A stretch of 64,000 nt of DNA from Amycolatopsis thermophila. Lineage in GTDB: Bacteria; Actinomycetota; Actinomycetes; Mycobacteriales; Pseudonocardiaceae. The stretch is from NCBI RefSeq assembly GCF_030814215.1, contig NZ_JAUSUT010000001.1:5084001-5148000 (forward strand). The letters run 5' to 3'. This document shows positions 16,752 through 25,824 of this stretch, in pieces (the first letter of the stretch is position 1; the number at the start of each line of letters is the position of its first letter). The translations under genes were made by a program, and so were the position numbers. Below the pieces are notes generated by a model that saw only the letters and a list, made by a program, of their open reading frames with translations, was not told the origin of the DNA and did no database searches.

Positions 16752-18113
16752 TCAGCCGCGGGCTCGAGCCGGGATTCCCTTGTCCAGCGCCGTCATCAGC
16801 AGCACGACCACGCCGATCCCGACGGTCACCGCGGCCACCTCGTGCAGTCCGGCGTCGGTGGCCGCGGTGCCGAACGCCAGTCCGATCAGGCTGGACGAGA
16901 AGATCGCGCCGAAGTAGGCGAACGTCCGGAACAGTCCCGCGGCGACCGCCACGTCCGCCGCCGGTGCCTGGACGTAGAGGGCCGCCTGGTTGGCGAACCC
17001 GCCGAACCCGTTCGCCAGCCCGAACAGCACCGTCATCCCGATCAGCAGCACCACCGGCGAGGTGTGGGTGATGGTGAACATCAGCGCGCCGGTCAGCAGC
17101 ATCGCCACACCGGCCAGCAGCAGCGGCCACCGCACCCAGCCGCGCAGCGACACCACCCGCGCAACGACGATGCTCGCTCCGGACAGCGGCAGCATGATCA
17201 GCCCGACCTGGGACGCGGTGTGGTGCGCGGCCTGTTCCATCCACTGGCTCGTCCCGTACAGGGCGGTGTAGTTGCCGAGCCAGACGATCGCCGACCGCAG
17301 GTAGGTCCGCGCCAGCGGGCCGTTGCGCCCGAGCATCCGCACGTCGATCAACGGCTGCGGGGCGCGCCGTTCCCAGGCCACCAGTGCCAGCCCGAGCACG
17401 ACGGCCACCGGCGGGAGCCACCACGCCGGTGACCGCAGGCCCGACAGGAACACGAGCACGGCGACGATCGTGCCGGCGAACAGGACGATGCCGGGAACGT
17501 CCAGCGTGGTCAGCAGCGATCCCTGCCGCAGCCGAGGTTCGTCGCGGTCGACCCCGAGGAAGGTGCACACCAGTGCGATCACGGCGAGCGGCACGTTGAC
17601 GAAGAAGATGGCGCGCCAGCCGAAGGTGCCGGTGAGCAGTCCGCCCAGGGGCAGGCCGACCACGGCGGTGACCTGGCCGGCGATGGACAGGCTGCCGAGC
17701 ACCCGGCTCGGCACCCCGGTCCGCAACCGGTCGGCGCGAGCGCGGATGAGCGCCATCGCCGTCGGGTAGGCGGCGGAGGTACCGATCCCGATGAGCGCCC
17801 GCGACAGCAGGAGCACCCCGAACACCGGCGCGGTCGCGCCGATCACCCCGGCGGCCACCAGCACGACCAGCCCGGCGGCGAACACGCGCCGCGCACCGAA
17901 AACGGTGGCCAGCTTGCCCATCGTGGGCTGGGCGACCGCGCTGCACAGGTACAGCACGGAGATCAGCGACGCGGTCGTGGCCGGTCCCTTGTGGAAATCC
18001 GCGCCGATGCCGACCAGGCCGGTCGCGATCGTCGAGGTGTTGATGGGGTTGAGCGACGACCCCAGCAGCAGGGGACTGGTGAACCGCCACCCGAACCCCT
18101 CGCGCCCGCTCAT
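16752..18113 (-). CDS. MFS transporter
   Basis: A 453-residue major facilitator with about 12-14 membrane helices. It includes the motif-C-like VVGLPLGGLLTGTFGWRAIF and the loop TMGKLATVFGARRVF, which point to the drug:H+ antiporter DHA type. The start ATG at 18113 overlaps the stop of the isochorismatase-like gene (ATGA). It is the last gene of a MarR-led operon, so it is likely induced by a compound that MarR senses and exports that compound or its product. Confidence 0.83.
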   Translation of the reverse strand: MSGREGFGWRFTSPLLLGSSLNPINTSTIATGLVGIGADFHKGPATTASLISVLYLCSAVAQPTMGKLATVFGARRVFAAGLVVLVAAGVIGATAPVFGVLLLSRALIGIGTSAAYPTAMALIRARADRLRTGVPSRVLGSLSIAGQVTAVVGLPLGGLLTGTFGWRAIFFVNVPLAVIALVCTFLGVDRDEPRLRQGSLLTTLDVPGIVLFAGTIVAVLVFLSGLRSPAWWLPPVAVVLGLALVAWERRAPQPLIDVRMLGRNGPLARTYLRSAIVWLGNYTALYGTSQWMEQAAHHTASQVGLIMLPLSGASIVVARVVSLRGWVRWPLLLAGVAMLLTGALMFTITHTSPVVLLIGMTVLFGLANGFGGFANQAALYVQAPAADVAVAAGLFRTFAYFGAIFSSSLIGLAFGTAATDAGLHEVAAVTVGIGVVVLLMTALDKGIPARARG

Positions 18114-18661
18114 GCCCGCAACACGGCGAGGACATCCTCGGTGGTCCCGGTCTCGGCGATGCGCGGGAAGACCCGGGTGACGCTGTACTCGTGCCGGTCC
18201 GGGTCGGAGTCGGTCATCGCGTCGACCGGCAGGGTGACGTGGAAGCCGAGGTCGTAGGCGTCCCGCGCGGTGGACTCGACGCCCGCGCCGGTCGCGACAC
18301 CCGTGACGACCACCTGGGTGACGCCGCGCTCGCGCAGCGACTCGGCGAGGCCGGTGCCGTGGAAGGCGCTGACGCAATGCTTGGTGACGAGCAGGTCGCC
18401 CGGCCGCGGGTCGAGTTCGGGGATCAGGTCGGTCCAGCCGTCCGGGAAGGTGCGGGCGGCCGGCCCGGCGTCGGTGCGGCCGGACGGCGTCCCGGCGACG
18501 TTGACGAGCACGACAGGCAGGTCGCGCTCGCGGAATCCGGCCAGCAGGGCGGTCGTGCGCTCGACGACGTCGTCCACGTGCGCCACGGGACGCGACACGA
18601 TGCCCTGCTGCAGGTCGATGACGACGAGGGCGGTGCGCGGGTCGAGGGCGGTGACGGGCAT
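18110..18661 (-). CDS. Isochorismatase-fold (cysteine hydrolase family) protein
   Basis: A 183-residue protein of the isochorismatase-like hydrolase fold. Catalytic-site candidates are the Asp in ALVVIDLQQG and the Lys in LLVTKHCVSAF. The third position, usually Cys in amidohydrolase members, is Gly (GVATGAGVESTA), as in true isochorismatases that hydrolyse a vinyl ether. It is probably a hydrolase of a small metabolite handled together with the MFS exporter downstream; the MarR gene lies 68 bp upstream. Confidence 0.8.
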   Translation of the reverse strand: MPVTALDPRTALVVIDLQQGIVSRPVAHVDDVVERTTALLAGFRERDLPVVLVNVAGTPSGRTDAGPAARTFPDGWTDLIPELDPRPGDLLVTKHCVSAFHGTGLAESLRERGVTQVVVTGVATGAGVESTARDAYDLGFHVTLPVDAMTDSDPDRHEYSVTRVFPRIAETGTTEDVLAVLRA

Positions 18662-18729
18662 GGGGTGTCCTTCGGGGGAGAACGGCGCGTGGCGTCGGCG
18701 CCGCGGCCGCAGGGCGGGTGCGGTGGCAG

Positions 18730-19167
18730 TCAGGCCCGCTGGACCAGACGCTTGATCAATTCGACGCTCCGGGCGAGCGTGACGATCTCCTCGTCGGTGA
18801 GGTGGTCGTCGATGGCCCGGGACAGCCAGTCCTCCCGGGCGCGGCGCCCGGTGCGGAAGTCCTCGAGTGCGGTGTCGGAGATGCTGAGCAGGGTCTTGCG
18901 GCCGTCGGAGGGGTCCGCGGCGGCGGTGACGAGACCGGCCGCCTGGAGCACGTGGACGATCTTGGCCATGGACTGCGGGCGCATCCCTTCGGCGCGGGCG
19001 AGGGCGGTCGCCGTCGCCGGGCCCTCCCGCTCAAGCCGGAGCAGGACCGACGTCTGCGACTTGGTGAGGTCGTTGCCCGGCGCGTGCTCCCGCAGCCGGC
19101 GGATCAGGTTGCCCAGGGCCACCCGGAGTTCGCCGGCCAGGAGTGCGATGTCGGGCTTCTCGCTCAC
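18730..19167 (-). CDS. MarR-family transcriptional regulator
   Basis: A 145-residue winged-helix regulator: LTKSQTSVLLRLEREGPATA leads into the recognition region ARAEGMRPQSMAKIVHVLQA and the wing DPSDGRKTLLSISD. It is the promoter-proximal gene of an operon with the isochorismatase-like and MFS genes. An inverted repeat lies 20 bp upstream of its start, which suggests autoregulation relieved by a small phenolic or similar ligand. Confidence 0.87.
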   Translation of the reverse strand: MSEKPDIALLAGELRVALGNLIRRLREHAPGNDLTKSQTSVLLRLEREGPATATALARAEGMRPQSMAKIVHVLQAAGLVTAAADPSDGRKTLLSISDTALEDFRTGRRAREDWLSRAIDDHLTDEEIVTLARSVELIKRLVQRA

Positions 19168-19186
19168 GCCTCGACGGTACCGAATG

Positions 19187-19212
19187 GACAGCTAACTGCA
19201 CAACTGGCTGTC
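19187..19212. promoter_or_regulatory. Candidate MarR operator
   Basis: GACAGC (19187-19192) and GCTGTC (19207-19212) form an inverted repeat with a 14-bp spacer, placed 20 bp upstream of the MarR start and in the gap shared with the divergent kinase gene. The location suits autorepression. Confidence 0.45.
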
Positions 19213-19360
19213 TATTGTGGCGGAGCCGGCGAGCAGGTGGTCGCCCCGGGCCCCCACGGCGAGGGTGTCGCCACCATGGTCACGAAAACGCGGATTCGGT
19301 GGCGCCGCCGCGCGCTTCGTGCTCTGATACGCCGAGCCGTGACCGGGGAGGGGTGGCGTC

Positions 19361-21601
19361 GTGAACCAGTGGCGGGTGCCGGGCTACAGCGAGGTCGAGG
19401 TGCTCGGGACCGGGGGCTTCGGCCGGGTGGTGCTGGCCAAGCACGAGGCCACCGGGCAGCTGGTCGCCATCAAGTACCTGCTGGCCGAGTTCCTCGGCGA
19501 TCCGGGGATCGTCGCGAACTTCCGCCGGGAGGCGCTGTTGCTGCACGGGGTCCGCAGCCCGCACGTGGCCCAGGTGCACGACTTCGTCGAGCGGCCCGAG
19601 GGTGCCGCGCTGGTCATGGAGGCCGTGCCCGGGGTGTCGCTGCGCGTGCTGCTGGCCGCGGAGAAGAAGCTGGCGCCCGAGTCGGCGCTGGCGATCCTCA
19701 AGGGCTCGCTGCTCGGGCTCGCGGCGGCGCACGCGGTCGGGGTCGTCCACCGCGACTACAAGCCCGGCAACGTGCTGGTGTCGCAGGCCGGCGAGTCCAA
19801 GCTCGTCGACTTCGGGCTGGCCACACTGGACGGACAGGCCGGGCTCGCCGCCGGGTCACCGTCCTACATGGCCCCCGAGCAGTGGTCCGGACTGCCCGGC
19901 CTGCCCGCCACCGACGTCTACGCCGCCACCTGCGTGTTCTTCCAGTGCATCACCGGGCACAAGCCGTTCGACGCCGGGACCACGGAGGAGCTGCGCGCCC
20001 TGCACCAGGCGGCACCGGTCCCGCTCGGCGCGGTGCCCGAGCCGGTGCGCCCCCTCGTCGCGCGCGGCATGGCGAAGGACCCCGCCCAGCGCCCGCCCAC
20101 CGCGGACGCCTTCGTCGCCGAACTGGAAGCCACCGCCCGCGCCGTCTACGGCCCGGACTGGGAGAGCCGCGGCTGGAAGCGCCTCGCGGCACCGGTCGCG
20201 GCCCTGACGGCCCTGACCCCGCTCGCGCTGCTGGCCACGGCCGGGACCGCGGCCGCCCCGGTGGCGGCGGTCGCCTCCGCGCCGGCCGGGGCGGGCATCG
20301 CCGCCGCCACCATCGGCAAGGTCGTGGTCGGGGTGCTGGTGACCGCGCTGGTCGCCGTCGGCGGGTTCCTCGTCTACCAGCAGTTCGACGACGACCCGCC
20401 CCGTCAGGCCGCGCTGAGCGTCGACCTGACCAGCACCACGGGCCGTGACCCCGCCCTGCCCATCACCTACGACCTGCAGTACCCGCGGGTGTCCGGGCAC
20501 GCGGACCCGGCGGCGGAGCAGCGCATCAACGCCGCGCTGCGGGCGCCGGTGGACGAGCGGCTGGATTCGGTGCGCCGGGCACTGGCCGATCCCGAGGCCG
20601 TGGCCAGGGTGCGCAGCCAGGGGGAGACCATCGGCGTCCGGACCACCGCGACCATCATGCTGCGGACGGAGACGTTGCTTTCGGTGCGCTACGACCACGC
20701 GCTGGACTCGGACTACCTGTCCCATTCGAGCTGGCGGTTCCCGGAGGGCCTGAACGTGGACCTGGGCAGCGGCCGGGTCCTGGGTCCGGCGGACATCTTC
20801 CGGGGCGATGTCCTCACGGCGAGCGGGATGGCTGCGCTCACCGAACGGTTGGTGACGCATTCGGCGCGCGGGTTCTGCCACCTCGCGGAAGTCGGTGGCC
20901 CCGGTCCGCTGGCGTCGATCGACAGCGCGGAGACCGCGGCCGGCGGCGATCACGTGCCCGTCGCGGACGTGGTGTTCACGCCGGCGGGGATGGATTTCCT
21001 GGTCCGGTACGCCGACCTGGGCTGTACGGAGGCGGACGGCCAGGAGACGATCACCCTGCCCTACCAGGAGATCGAGGATCTGCTGAGTCCCTCGATGCTG
21101 ACCATGCTGGGCCGGCCGGCTTCCTCGTCGTCGGCGGCCCCGTCGTCGGCGGCGTCCTCCTCGGCCGCGCTGGACGGGAAGGTCTACACCAACGCGCGGT
21201 TCGGCTTCAGCCTGCAGGTCCCGGAGGACTACCAGCGGCGCCCCTACGCACCGTCCGGCGGCGACGGCATGGAGTTCACCGACTCCCCGCTCGGCGCGAC
21301 GATGACGGTGTGGGGCGAGAACAACACGGCGGGACTGTCCACAGCGGACGCCCTGGCCGCGGCTATCCGGGCGGTGCAGGCGCAGGGCGGGCAGGTGACG
21401 GCGCAGCGCGTGGAAGGCGAGCAGTACACCATCAGCGGCTACACCGGCGACCGCATCTTCTACGAGCGGGGTTTCGTCGGCCGGGGTTCACGAGCCACCC
21501 TGCATTGGGACTACCCGAGGGTGAACAAGGAAGAACTGGACGCGGCCGTGAGCCGGACGGTGAAGACGCTCGAGCCCGGCGACCTGAGCCGGCCGCACTA
21601 G
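19361..21601 (+). CDS. Membrane Ser/Thr protein kinase (PknB-like) with extracytoplasmic domain
   Basis: A 746-residue protein. The N-terminal kinase domain (about 8-265) has the P-loop GTGGFGRV, the catalytic Lys in VAIKYL, the catalytic loop HRDYKPGN (Tyr where Leu is usual), DFG and MAPEQW. Two hydrophobic stretches follow (about 281-315 and 320-342), the second a clear transmembrane helix. The remaining 400 residues are extracytoplasmic and contain a Ser-rich linker near 586-603 that separates two modules. There are no PASTA repeats, so the ligand is unknown. The start is GTG behind a ggggagggg ribosome binding site. The stop TAG lies in a CTAG. Confidence 0.87.
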   Translation: MNQWRVPGYSEVEVLGTGGFGRVVLAKHEATGQLVAIKYLLAEFLGDPGIVANFRREALLLHGVRSPHVAQVHDFVERPEGAALVMEAVPGVSLRVLLAAEKKLAPESALAILKGSLLGLAAAHAVGVVHRDYKPGNVLVSQAGESKLVDFGLATLDGQAGLAAGSPSYMAPEQWSGLPGLPATDVYAATCVFFQCITGHKPFDAGTTEELRALHQAAPVPLGAVPEPVRPLVARGMAKDPAQRPPTADAFVAELEATARAVYGPDWESRGWKRLAAPVAALTALTPLALLATAGTAAAPVAAVASAPAGAGIAAATIGKVVVGVLVTALVAVGGFLVYQQFDDDPPRQAALSVDLTSTTGRDPALPITYDLQYPRVSGHADPAAEQRINAALRAPVDERLDSVRRALADPEAVARVRSQGETIGVRTTATIMLRTETLLSVRYDHALDSDYLSHSSWRFPEGLNVDLGSGRVLGPADIFRGDVLTASGMAALTERLVTHSARGFCHLAEVGGPGPLASIDSAETAAGGDHVPVADVVFTPAGMDFLVRYADLGCTEADGQETITLPYQEIEDLLSPSMLTMLGRPASSSSAAPSSAASSSAALDGKVYTNARFGFSLQVPEDYQRRPYAPSGGDGMEFTDSPLGATMTVWGENNTAGLSTADALAAAIRAVQAQGGQVTAQRVEGEQYTISGYTGDRIFYERGFVGRGSRATLHWDYPRVNKEELDAAVSRTVKTLEPGDLSRPH

Positions 21602-21666
21602 GGAGTGCCCGCAATGGGATTCGCGTAGGCGGAACCGGGCGACGGAAACATCTTGGCCAAGTACGG

Positions 21667-21972
21667 CTAGGGCGTGTCTGACAAAAGATTCGGCTGGTTG
21701 TTCGGATGCGGCTGGTCGTGTCGCGGTTTCCATTGCTTTCGGATGCGCGGGATGTGCCGGCGGTGTTCGGTCCGTGGCAGATGATCCGGACCTCGCCCGA
21801 CCGGGTCCGCGGCGACACGGCCTACTCATCACCAGCGATCCGGGGACATCTGCGCGCGCGGCATCACCGCGGTGATCCCCCGAGCCAGCTGACCAGGCCA
21901 GGCACCGCAAACGCCGCGGTCGTCCTGCATGCCGTGATCAGCTGGATCAAGGCATTGTCAGACACGCCCTAG
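21667..21972 (+). mobile_element. IS5-type deletion derivative (MITE-like)
   Basis: A 306-bp segment bounded by perfect 18-bp inverted repeats, ctagggcgtgtctgacaa (21667-21684) and its complement (21955-21972). Inside are scraps of an IS5-family transposase: SPDRVRGDTAYSSPAIRGHL, then a frame-shifted segment near 21880 and HAVISWIKALSDTP at the end. It cannot encode a transposase but could be mobilised by a related IS5 in trans. Its right edge is shared with the next element. Confidence 0.75.
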
Positions 21973-23559
21973 CTTGAGTTTTAACCGGGTCGGCGGGGTC
22001 GTGGGTTGCTCGATTTGGTGTTCTTGCGGTGTTTCGGCTTTGGTTTGTTCGTGCTGGTGAAGGTGTGGACGTCGTGGCGTGAGGCGGGTCGTTGGTTGGG
22101 TGTTCCGGCTGGACGTCCAGGGCCTGGCCGCGAGGGTTTCGGGACGCCGGCGGGGCAGGCGAGTTGTGGACGTAGGTTCCGAAACCCCCGGCGGACCCTG
22201 GCCGGGGTGAGCCGCCTGGCTTGTCGGGGTTTCTCCCAAGGACGGCGCAGGTCCGCTGTGAGGTCACGGGCGAGGCGCAGCTGGGTGTAGGCGGTCAGCT
22301 GCAGCCAGGTCCAGCGGTCGGCCGCCTCGGGTGAGCGAAGTTTTGGGGTGGTCCAGCCGAGGGTTTGCTTGAGCATGCGGAAGGTGTGCTCGATGTCGAA
22401 CCGGCGCAGGAACGCCTGCCAGGCCAGATCAACCTCGGTGGCGTCCAGGCCGATGCGGGAGTGCCAAAGCCACACCGGTTTCGGGATCGCCCCGGAGGGC
22501 AGCCGGTGGACTTCGAGCCGGATCACGGTGCCCTCGATGATCGGCAGAGTGCCGTCGTGGCCGGCCCAGGCGATGCGGTGGGTCAGCCGTGGGTGCAGCC
22601 GATCCCACGCCCGGACCAGCGCGGGACCATAGAGCCGGGTCGTGGTTTCGGTGACGACGTCGGGATGCCCCCAGGTGGCCGGGTCGCCGAAAGCGAACTC
22701 GTCCCCGTGGCGACGGGGTCTGCCCAGCGTGCCGGGCGGCTGCGGCGGGACCGGGCGATGCAGGACCCGATCAGTGCGCATCCGCACCAGCACGGTGATC
22801 GGAAGATCGGCCAGCACGTGAGCCAGCCGGGGGCCGTCGTAGCCGGCATCGGCGACCAGCAGGATGTCCGGGTCTCCCGGCCGCCAGTGCCCGGCCGCGA
22901 CCAGACGGTCCACCACGCCGCGGATCTGCCGGGCGGTCACGCTCGCGGCGTTGTCGCCCGGCGCGAGCCGGACCGCGTCCAGCGGCGCGGTCCACGAACC
23001 GCGCCCTGATTCCAGCGCGACGACGACGGAGTAGGGCCAGCCCGGCACCATCATGTGCTGGTCTTTGCCGCGGCCGTAGGTGTGACACAGGATCCGTTGC
23101 GGGCAGGTGTGCGCTTCCGGACGCAACCAGCAGGTCACATCTACCGCCAGCACCAGCCGCCCGTCCGCGGCCCGCGGGATCGGCGCCGCGCTCAGCGCGG
23201 TCTGCAACCGCGGCACGTCCATACTGCCGCGCGCGAGTGCGGCATACCCACTGCCATACCCTCGGCGATGCTCGCCCGCCAGGGACAACTCCGCGACCGA
23301 CCGTACCGGCCCATCAGCACACAACACCGCGTCGGCCAGCTCGAACAACGCGTCCGCCCGCCGGTTCAAAGACTCATACACCCGCCGCCGGAACCTCGAC
23401 AGCTCCCCATTGGCACGCCTGTTACTGGCATCAGGCAAACTGATCACCGCAGCCCTTGATCGATCTTCCAACTGTCGCAAGAAGGAATGATCGACCAAGG
23501 GCTGCGTTCATGATCAACAGGGGTAGGCAAGACCACCCGAAGGTTAAAACTCAAGCTAG
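21969..23559 (-). mobile_element. IS701-like insertion sequence
   Basis: A complete-looking element of about 1.59 kb. Perfect 17-bp terminal inverted repeats, TAGCTTGAGTTTTAACC at 21970-21986 and its complement at 23542-23558, flank one transposase gene. CTAG occurs at both outer edges (21969-21972 and 23556-23559). That fits a 4-bp YTAR-type target duplication, as I recall for the IS701 family. It abuts the IS5 remnant on the left and an IS481 on the right. Confidence 0.75.
21981..23498 (-). CDS. DDE transposase of the IS701-like element
   Basis: About 505 residues. A DDE transposase core is suggested by LVLAVDVTCWLRPEA (first Asp), ILLVADAGYDGPRLAHVLAD (second Asp) and FDIEHTFRMLKQTLGWTTPK (Glu region). 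The basic C-terminal tail is rich in Lys, Pro and Arg. The start is uncertain: a TTG at 23496-23498 opens the frame and no in-frame ATG with a good ribosome binding site is visible. The TAA stop is supplied by the left inverted repeat (21981-21983). The gene appears intact. Confidence 0.78.
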   Translation of the reverse strand: MVDHSFLRQLEDRSRAAVISLPDASNRRANGELSRFRRRVYESLNRRADALFELADAVLCADGPVRSVAELSLAGEHRRGYGSGYAALARGSMDVPRLQTALSAAPIPRAADGRLVLAVDVTCWLRPEAHTCPQRILCHTYGRGKDQHMMVPGWPYSVVVALESGRGSWTAPLDAVRLAPGDNAASVTARQIRGVVDRLVAAGHWRPGDPDILLVADAGYDGPRLAHVLADLPITVLVRMRTDRVLHRPVPPQPPGTLGRPRRHGDEFAFGDPATWGHPDVVTETTTRLYGPALVRAWDRLHPRLTHRIAWAGHDGTLPIIEGTVIRLEVHRLPSGAIPKPVWLWHSRIGLDATEVDLAWQAFLRRFDIEHTFRMLKQTLGWTTPKLRSPEAADRWTWLQLTAYTQLRLARDLTADLRRPWEKPRQARRLTPARVRRGFRNLRPQLACPAGVPKPSRPGPGRPAGTPNQRPASRHDVHTFTSTNKPKPKHRKNTKSSNPRPRRPG

Positions 23560-24474
23560 CTGTGCTGTTCGGGGACGTTGGTGATGGGCTGACACGCTGA
23601 GGATGATCTTGATGTGGGTGAGGACCTCCGGGTTCGGTGTGGATTGCGACATCTGCACCCGAACACCAGGAGGTCCTCGATGGTCCACCGTAACGCGCTC
23701 TTGACTCCGACGGGTCGGCTGCGGCTGGCCCGGTGTGTCGTGGAGCAGGGGTGGTCGCTGCGGCGGGCAGCGGAGCGGTTCCAGGTCTCCCACACCACCG
23801 TGGCCCGCTGGGTGGGGCGTTATCGCGAGCACGGGGCGGCGGGCATGGTCGATCGGTCCAGCCGCCCGCACCACAGCCCGGGCCGTACCTCGCCGGAGGT
23901 GGAAGCGCAGGTGGTGGCGCTGCGCACCGAGCACCGGATCGGGCCGCTGCGGATCGCCACCCGCGTCCCGGTGGCCGCTTCCACGGTGTACCAGATCCTG
24001 CGCCGGCACGGCCTGCCGCCGCTGGCCGCGTGTGATCGGGCCACCGGCGAGTCGATCCGTCGTTACGAACGCGACCGTCCGGGCGAGTTGGTCCACGTCG
24101 ATGTCAAGAAGCTGGGCCGCATCCCCGACGGCGGCGGTCACAAGATGCTGGGCCGTCCCGCCAGTCGCGCGAATCAGGTACGCGCCCGCGGCGGCACCTA
24201 CCTGTTCCTGCACACCGCGCTCGACGACCACTCCCGCCTGGCCTACACCGAAACCCTGCCCGACGAGAAAGCCGTCACCTGCGCGGCGTTCCTGCGCCGT
24301 GCCTACGCCTGGTTCGCCCAGCACGGCATCACCATCGAACGCGTCCTGACCGACAACGCCATGGCCTACCGCAAAACCACCTGGCAGCAGGTCTGCGCCG
24401 AACTGGGGATCCAACGCCGCTTCACCCGCCCATGGCGACCCCAAACCAACGGCAAGGTCTGTGAAGACTTAGCT

Positions 24475-24650
24475 CGGTGCTGCACCGGATCGGTCTGACC
24501 CTGGTCAAGGTATGACCTATCGATAGTGGTGGTGTCCTGCGTTCGATTTGTCGGCCGGCTCCGGTGCAGCACTGTGGTGCGCACCGGCCAGGCGGAGCTG
24601 ACCTGATAGGAGCTTGGGCTAGAAGCCCCCGTCGCAGACTTGTCGCCCCG
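24475..24650 (+). ncRNA. Predicted IS110 bridge RNA
   Basis: Four guide-like segments occur in the order expected for a bridge RNA. caaggt (24506-24511) equals the left target at 24453-24458. gcgttcga (24539-24546) is the reverse complement of the right target at 25839-25846. ataggagc (24606-24613) equals the element's right end at 25830-25837. tcgcaga (24632-24638) pairs with tctgtga at 24458-24464 with one G-T wobble. A 13-bp perfect stem (24477-24489 with 24560-24572) encloses the target loop, and a GGGC/GCCC hairpin (24616-24628) sits inside the donor loop. The RNA boundaries are approximate. Confidence 0.75.
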
Positions 24651-24705
24651 CCCGGCCGGTTCGCTCCATCCGTGAGATCAGCCCTAACGGAGGAGCACAT
24701 CCAGC

Positions 24706-25824
24706 ATGACAACCCAGATGGCTATAGAGCCAGCAGCTGGTGCCGTGATCGGCGGCGTCGATACCCACAAGAACACTCACTACGCGGCGGCGGTCGATGA
24801 CCACGGCCGCCTGTTGGGTCATCGGGAGTTCCCCGCCAATGACCGCGGCTACGCCGACCTTCTGGCATGGGTTCAGGAACACGGCGAGGTAGGCGCGATC
24901 GGGGTCGAGAGCACCGGATCTTTCGGCGCCACGCTGACTCGGTTCCTTACCGCCCGGGAGATTCGCGTGGTCGAGGTCAACCGGCCCAACAGACTGGCAC
25001 GGCACATGGACGGCAAGTCCGATCGGCTCGATGCCGAGCAGATCGCCCGGGCTGTCCTCGGCCAGACTTCGACGGCCACCCCGAAAGCCAAGTCCGGCCT
25101 GGTCGAGGTCATCCGGACCCTTCGGGTGACTCGTTCCAGCGCAGTCAAGGCACGCACCAGCGCATTCAACACACTGTGGGGCGTCATGATCGGGTCACCC
25201 TCTCCGTTGCGCGACGAACTTGTCGTGCTGAGCAAGAAGACGCTGGTCAACCGATGCCTGCGGCTGCGGCCGGAGACGGAGGACCTGCTCGGCCTGGCAA
25301 CAACCCCAGGCCGGCTATTGATGGCCGGAGTCAAGGCCACCCTACGGGGCCTGGCACGCCGCTGGAAGCAACTCGATGATGAGATCAAGGCCCTCAACAA
25401 GCAGATCGGGGCCCTGGTCCACGCAGCGGCACCCGAACTGGTCGAACTGCACGGTGTCGGCGTCGAGATCGCGGGCCAGTTCCTCGTCACCGCAGGCGAC
25501 AACCCCGAACGCATCCGCAACGAAGCCGCCTTCGCCAAGCTCTGCGGTGTCGCGCCCCAGCCGGCCAGCAGCGGACGCACCACCGGCCGACACCGACTCA
25601 GCCGCGGCGGCGACCGCGCCGCAAACAGTGCCCTCTACATCGTCACGATCGTCCGGATGCGTCGCCACCAACCGACCCGCCACTACGTCGAGCGGCGCAC
25701 CGCCGAAGGCCTGCGCAAACGCGAGATCATCCGCTGCCTGAAGCGCTACATCGCCCGGGAAATCTATGCCAACCTTCCCCGACCATCCACGGCCTCCGTC
25801 ACACCCCCTCCGACAGCGGCTTGA
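24706..25824 (+). CDS. IS110-family transposase (DEDD recombinase)
   Basis: A 372-residue recombinase. The N-terminal RuvC-like domain has the acidic tetrad D19 (GGVDTHKN), E68 (GVESTGSFG), D106 and D109 (KSDRLDAEQ). A coiled middle region is followed by the C-terminal Tnp_20 domain with the helix-hairpin-helix-like LHGVGVEIAGQFL and the conserved serines S288/S289 in PASSGRTTG, one of which should be the nucleophile. The ATG at 24706 is preceded by cggaggagca. The gene is full length, so the element is probably active; enzymes of this family act with a bridge RNA. Confidence 0.92.
   Translation: MTTQMAIEPAAGAVIGGVDTHKNTHYAAAVDDHGRLLGHREFPANDRGYADLLAWVQEHGEVGAIGVESTGSFGATLTRFLTAREIRVVEVNRPNRLARHMDGKSDRLDAEQIARAVLGQTSTATPKAKSGLVEVIRTLRVTRSSAVKARTSAFNTLWGVMIGSPSPLRDELVVLSKKTLVNRCLRLRPETEDLLGLATTPGRLLMAGVKATLRGLARRWKQLDDEIKALNKQIGALVHAAAPELVELHGVGVEIAGQFLVTAGDNPERIRNEAAFAKLCGVAPQPASSGRTTGRHRLSRGGDRAANSALYIVTIVRMRRHQPTRHYVERRTAEGLRKREIIRCLKRYIAREIYANLPRPSTASVTPPPTAA

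Noticed and set aside
16752-21601. Secondary-metabolite gene cluster around the MarR, isochorismatase, MFS and kinase genes
   Set aside because: No PKS, NRPS, terpene or other scaffold enzyme is present; the genes read as a small efflux operon next to an unrelated kinase.
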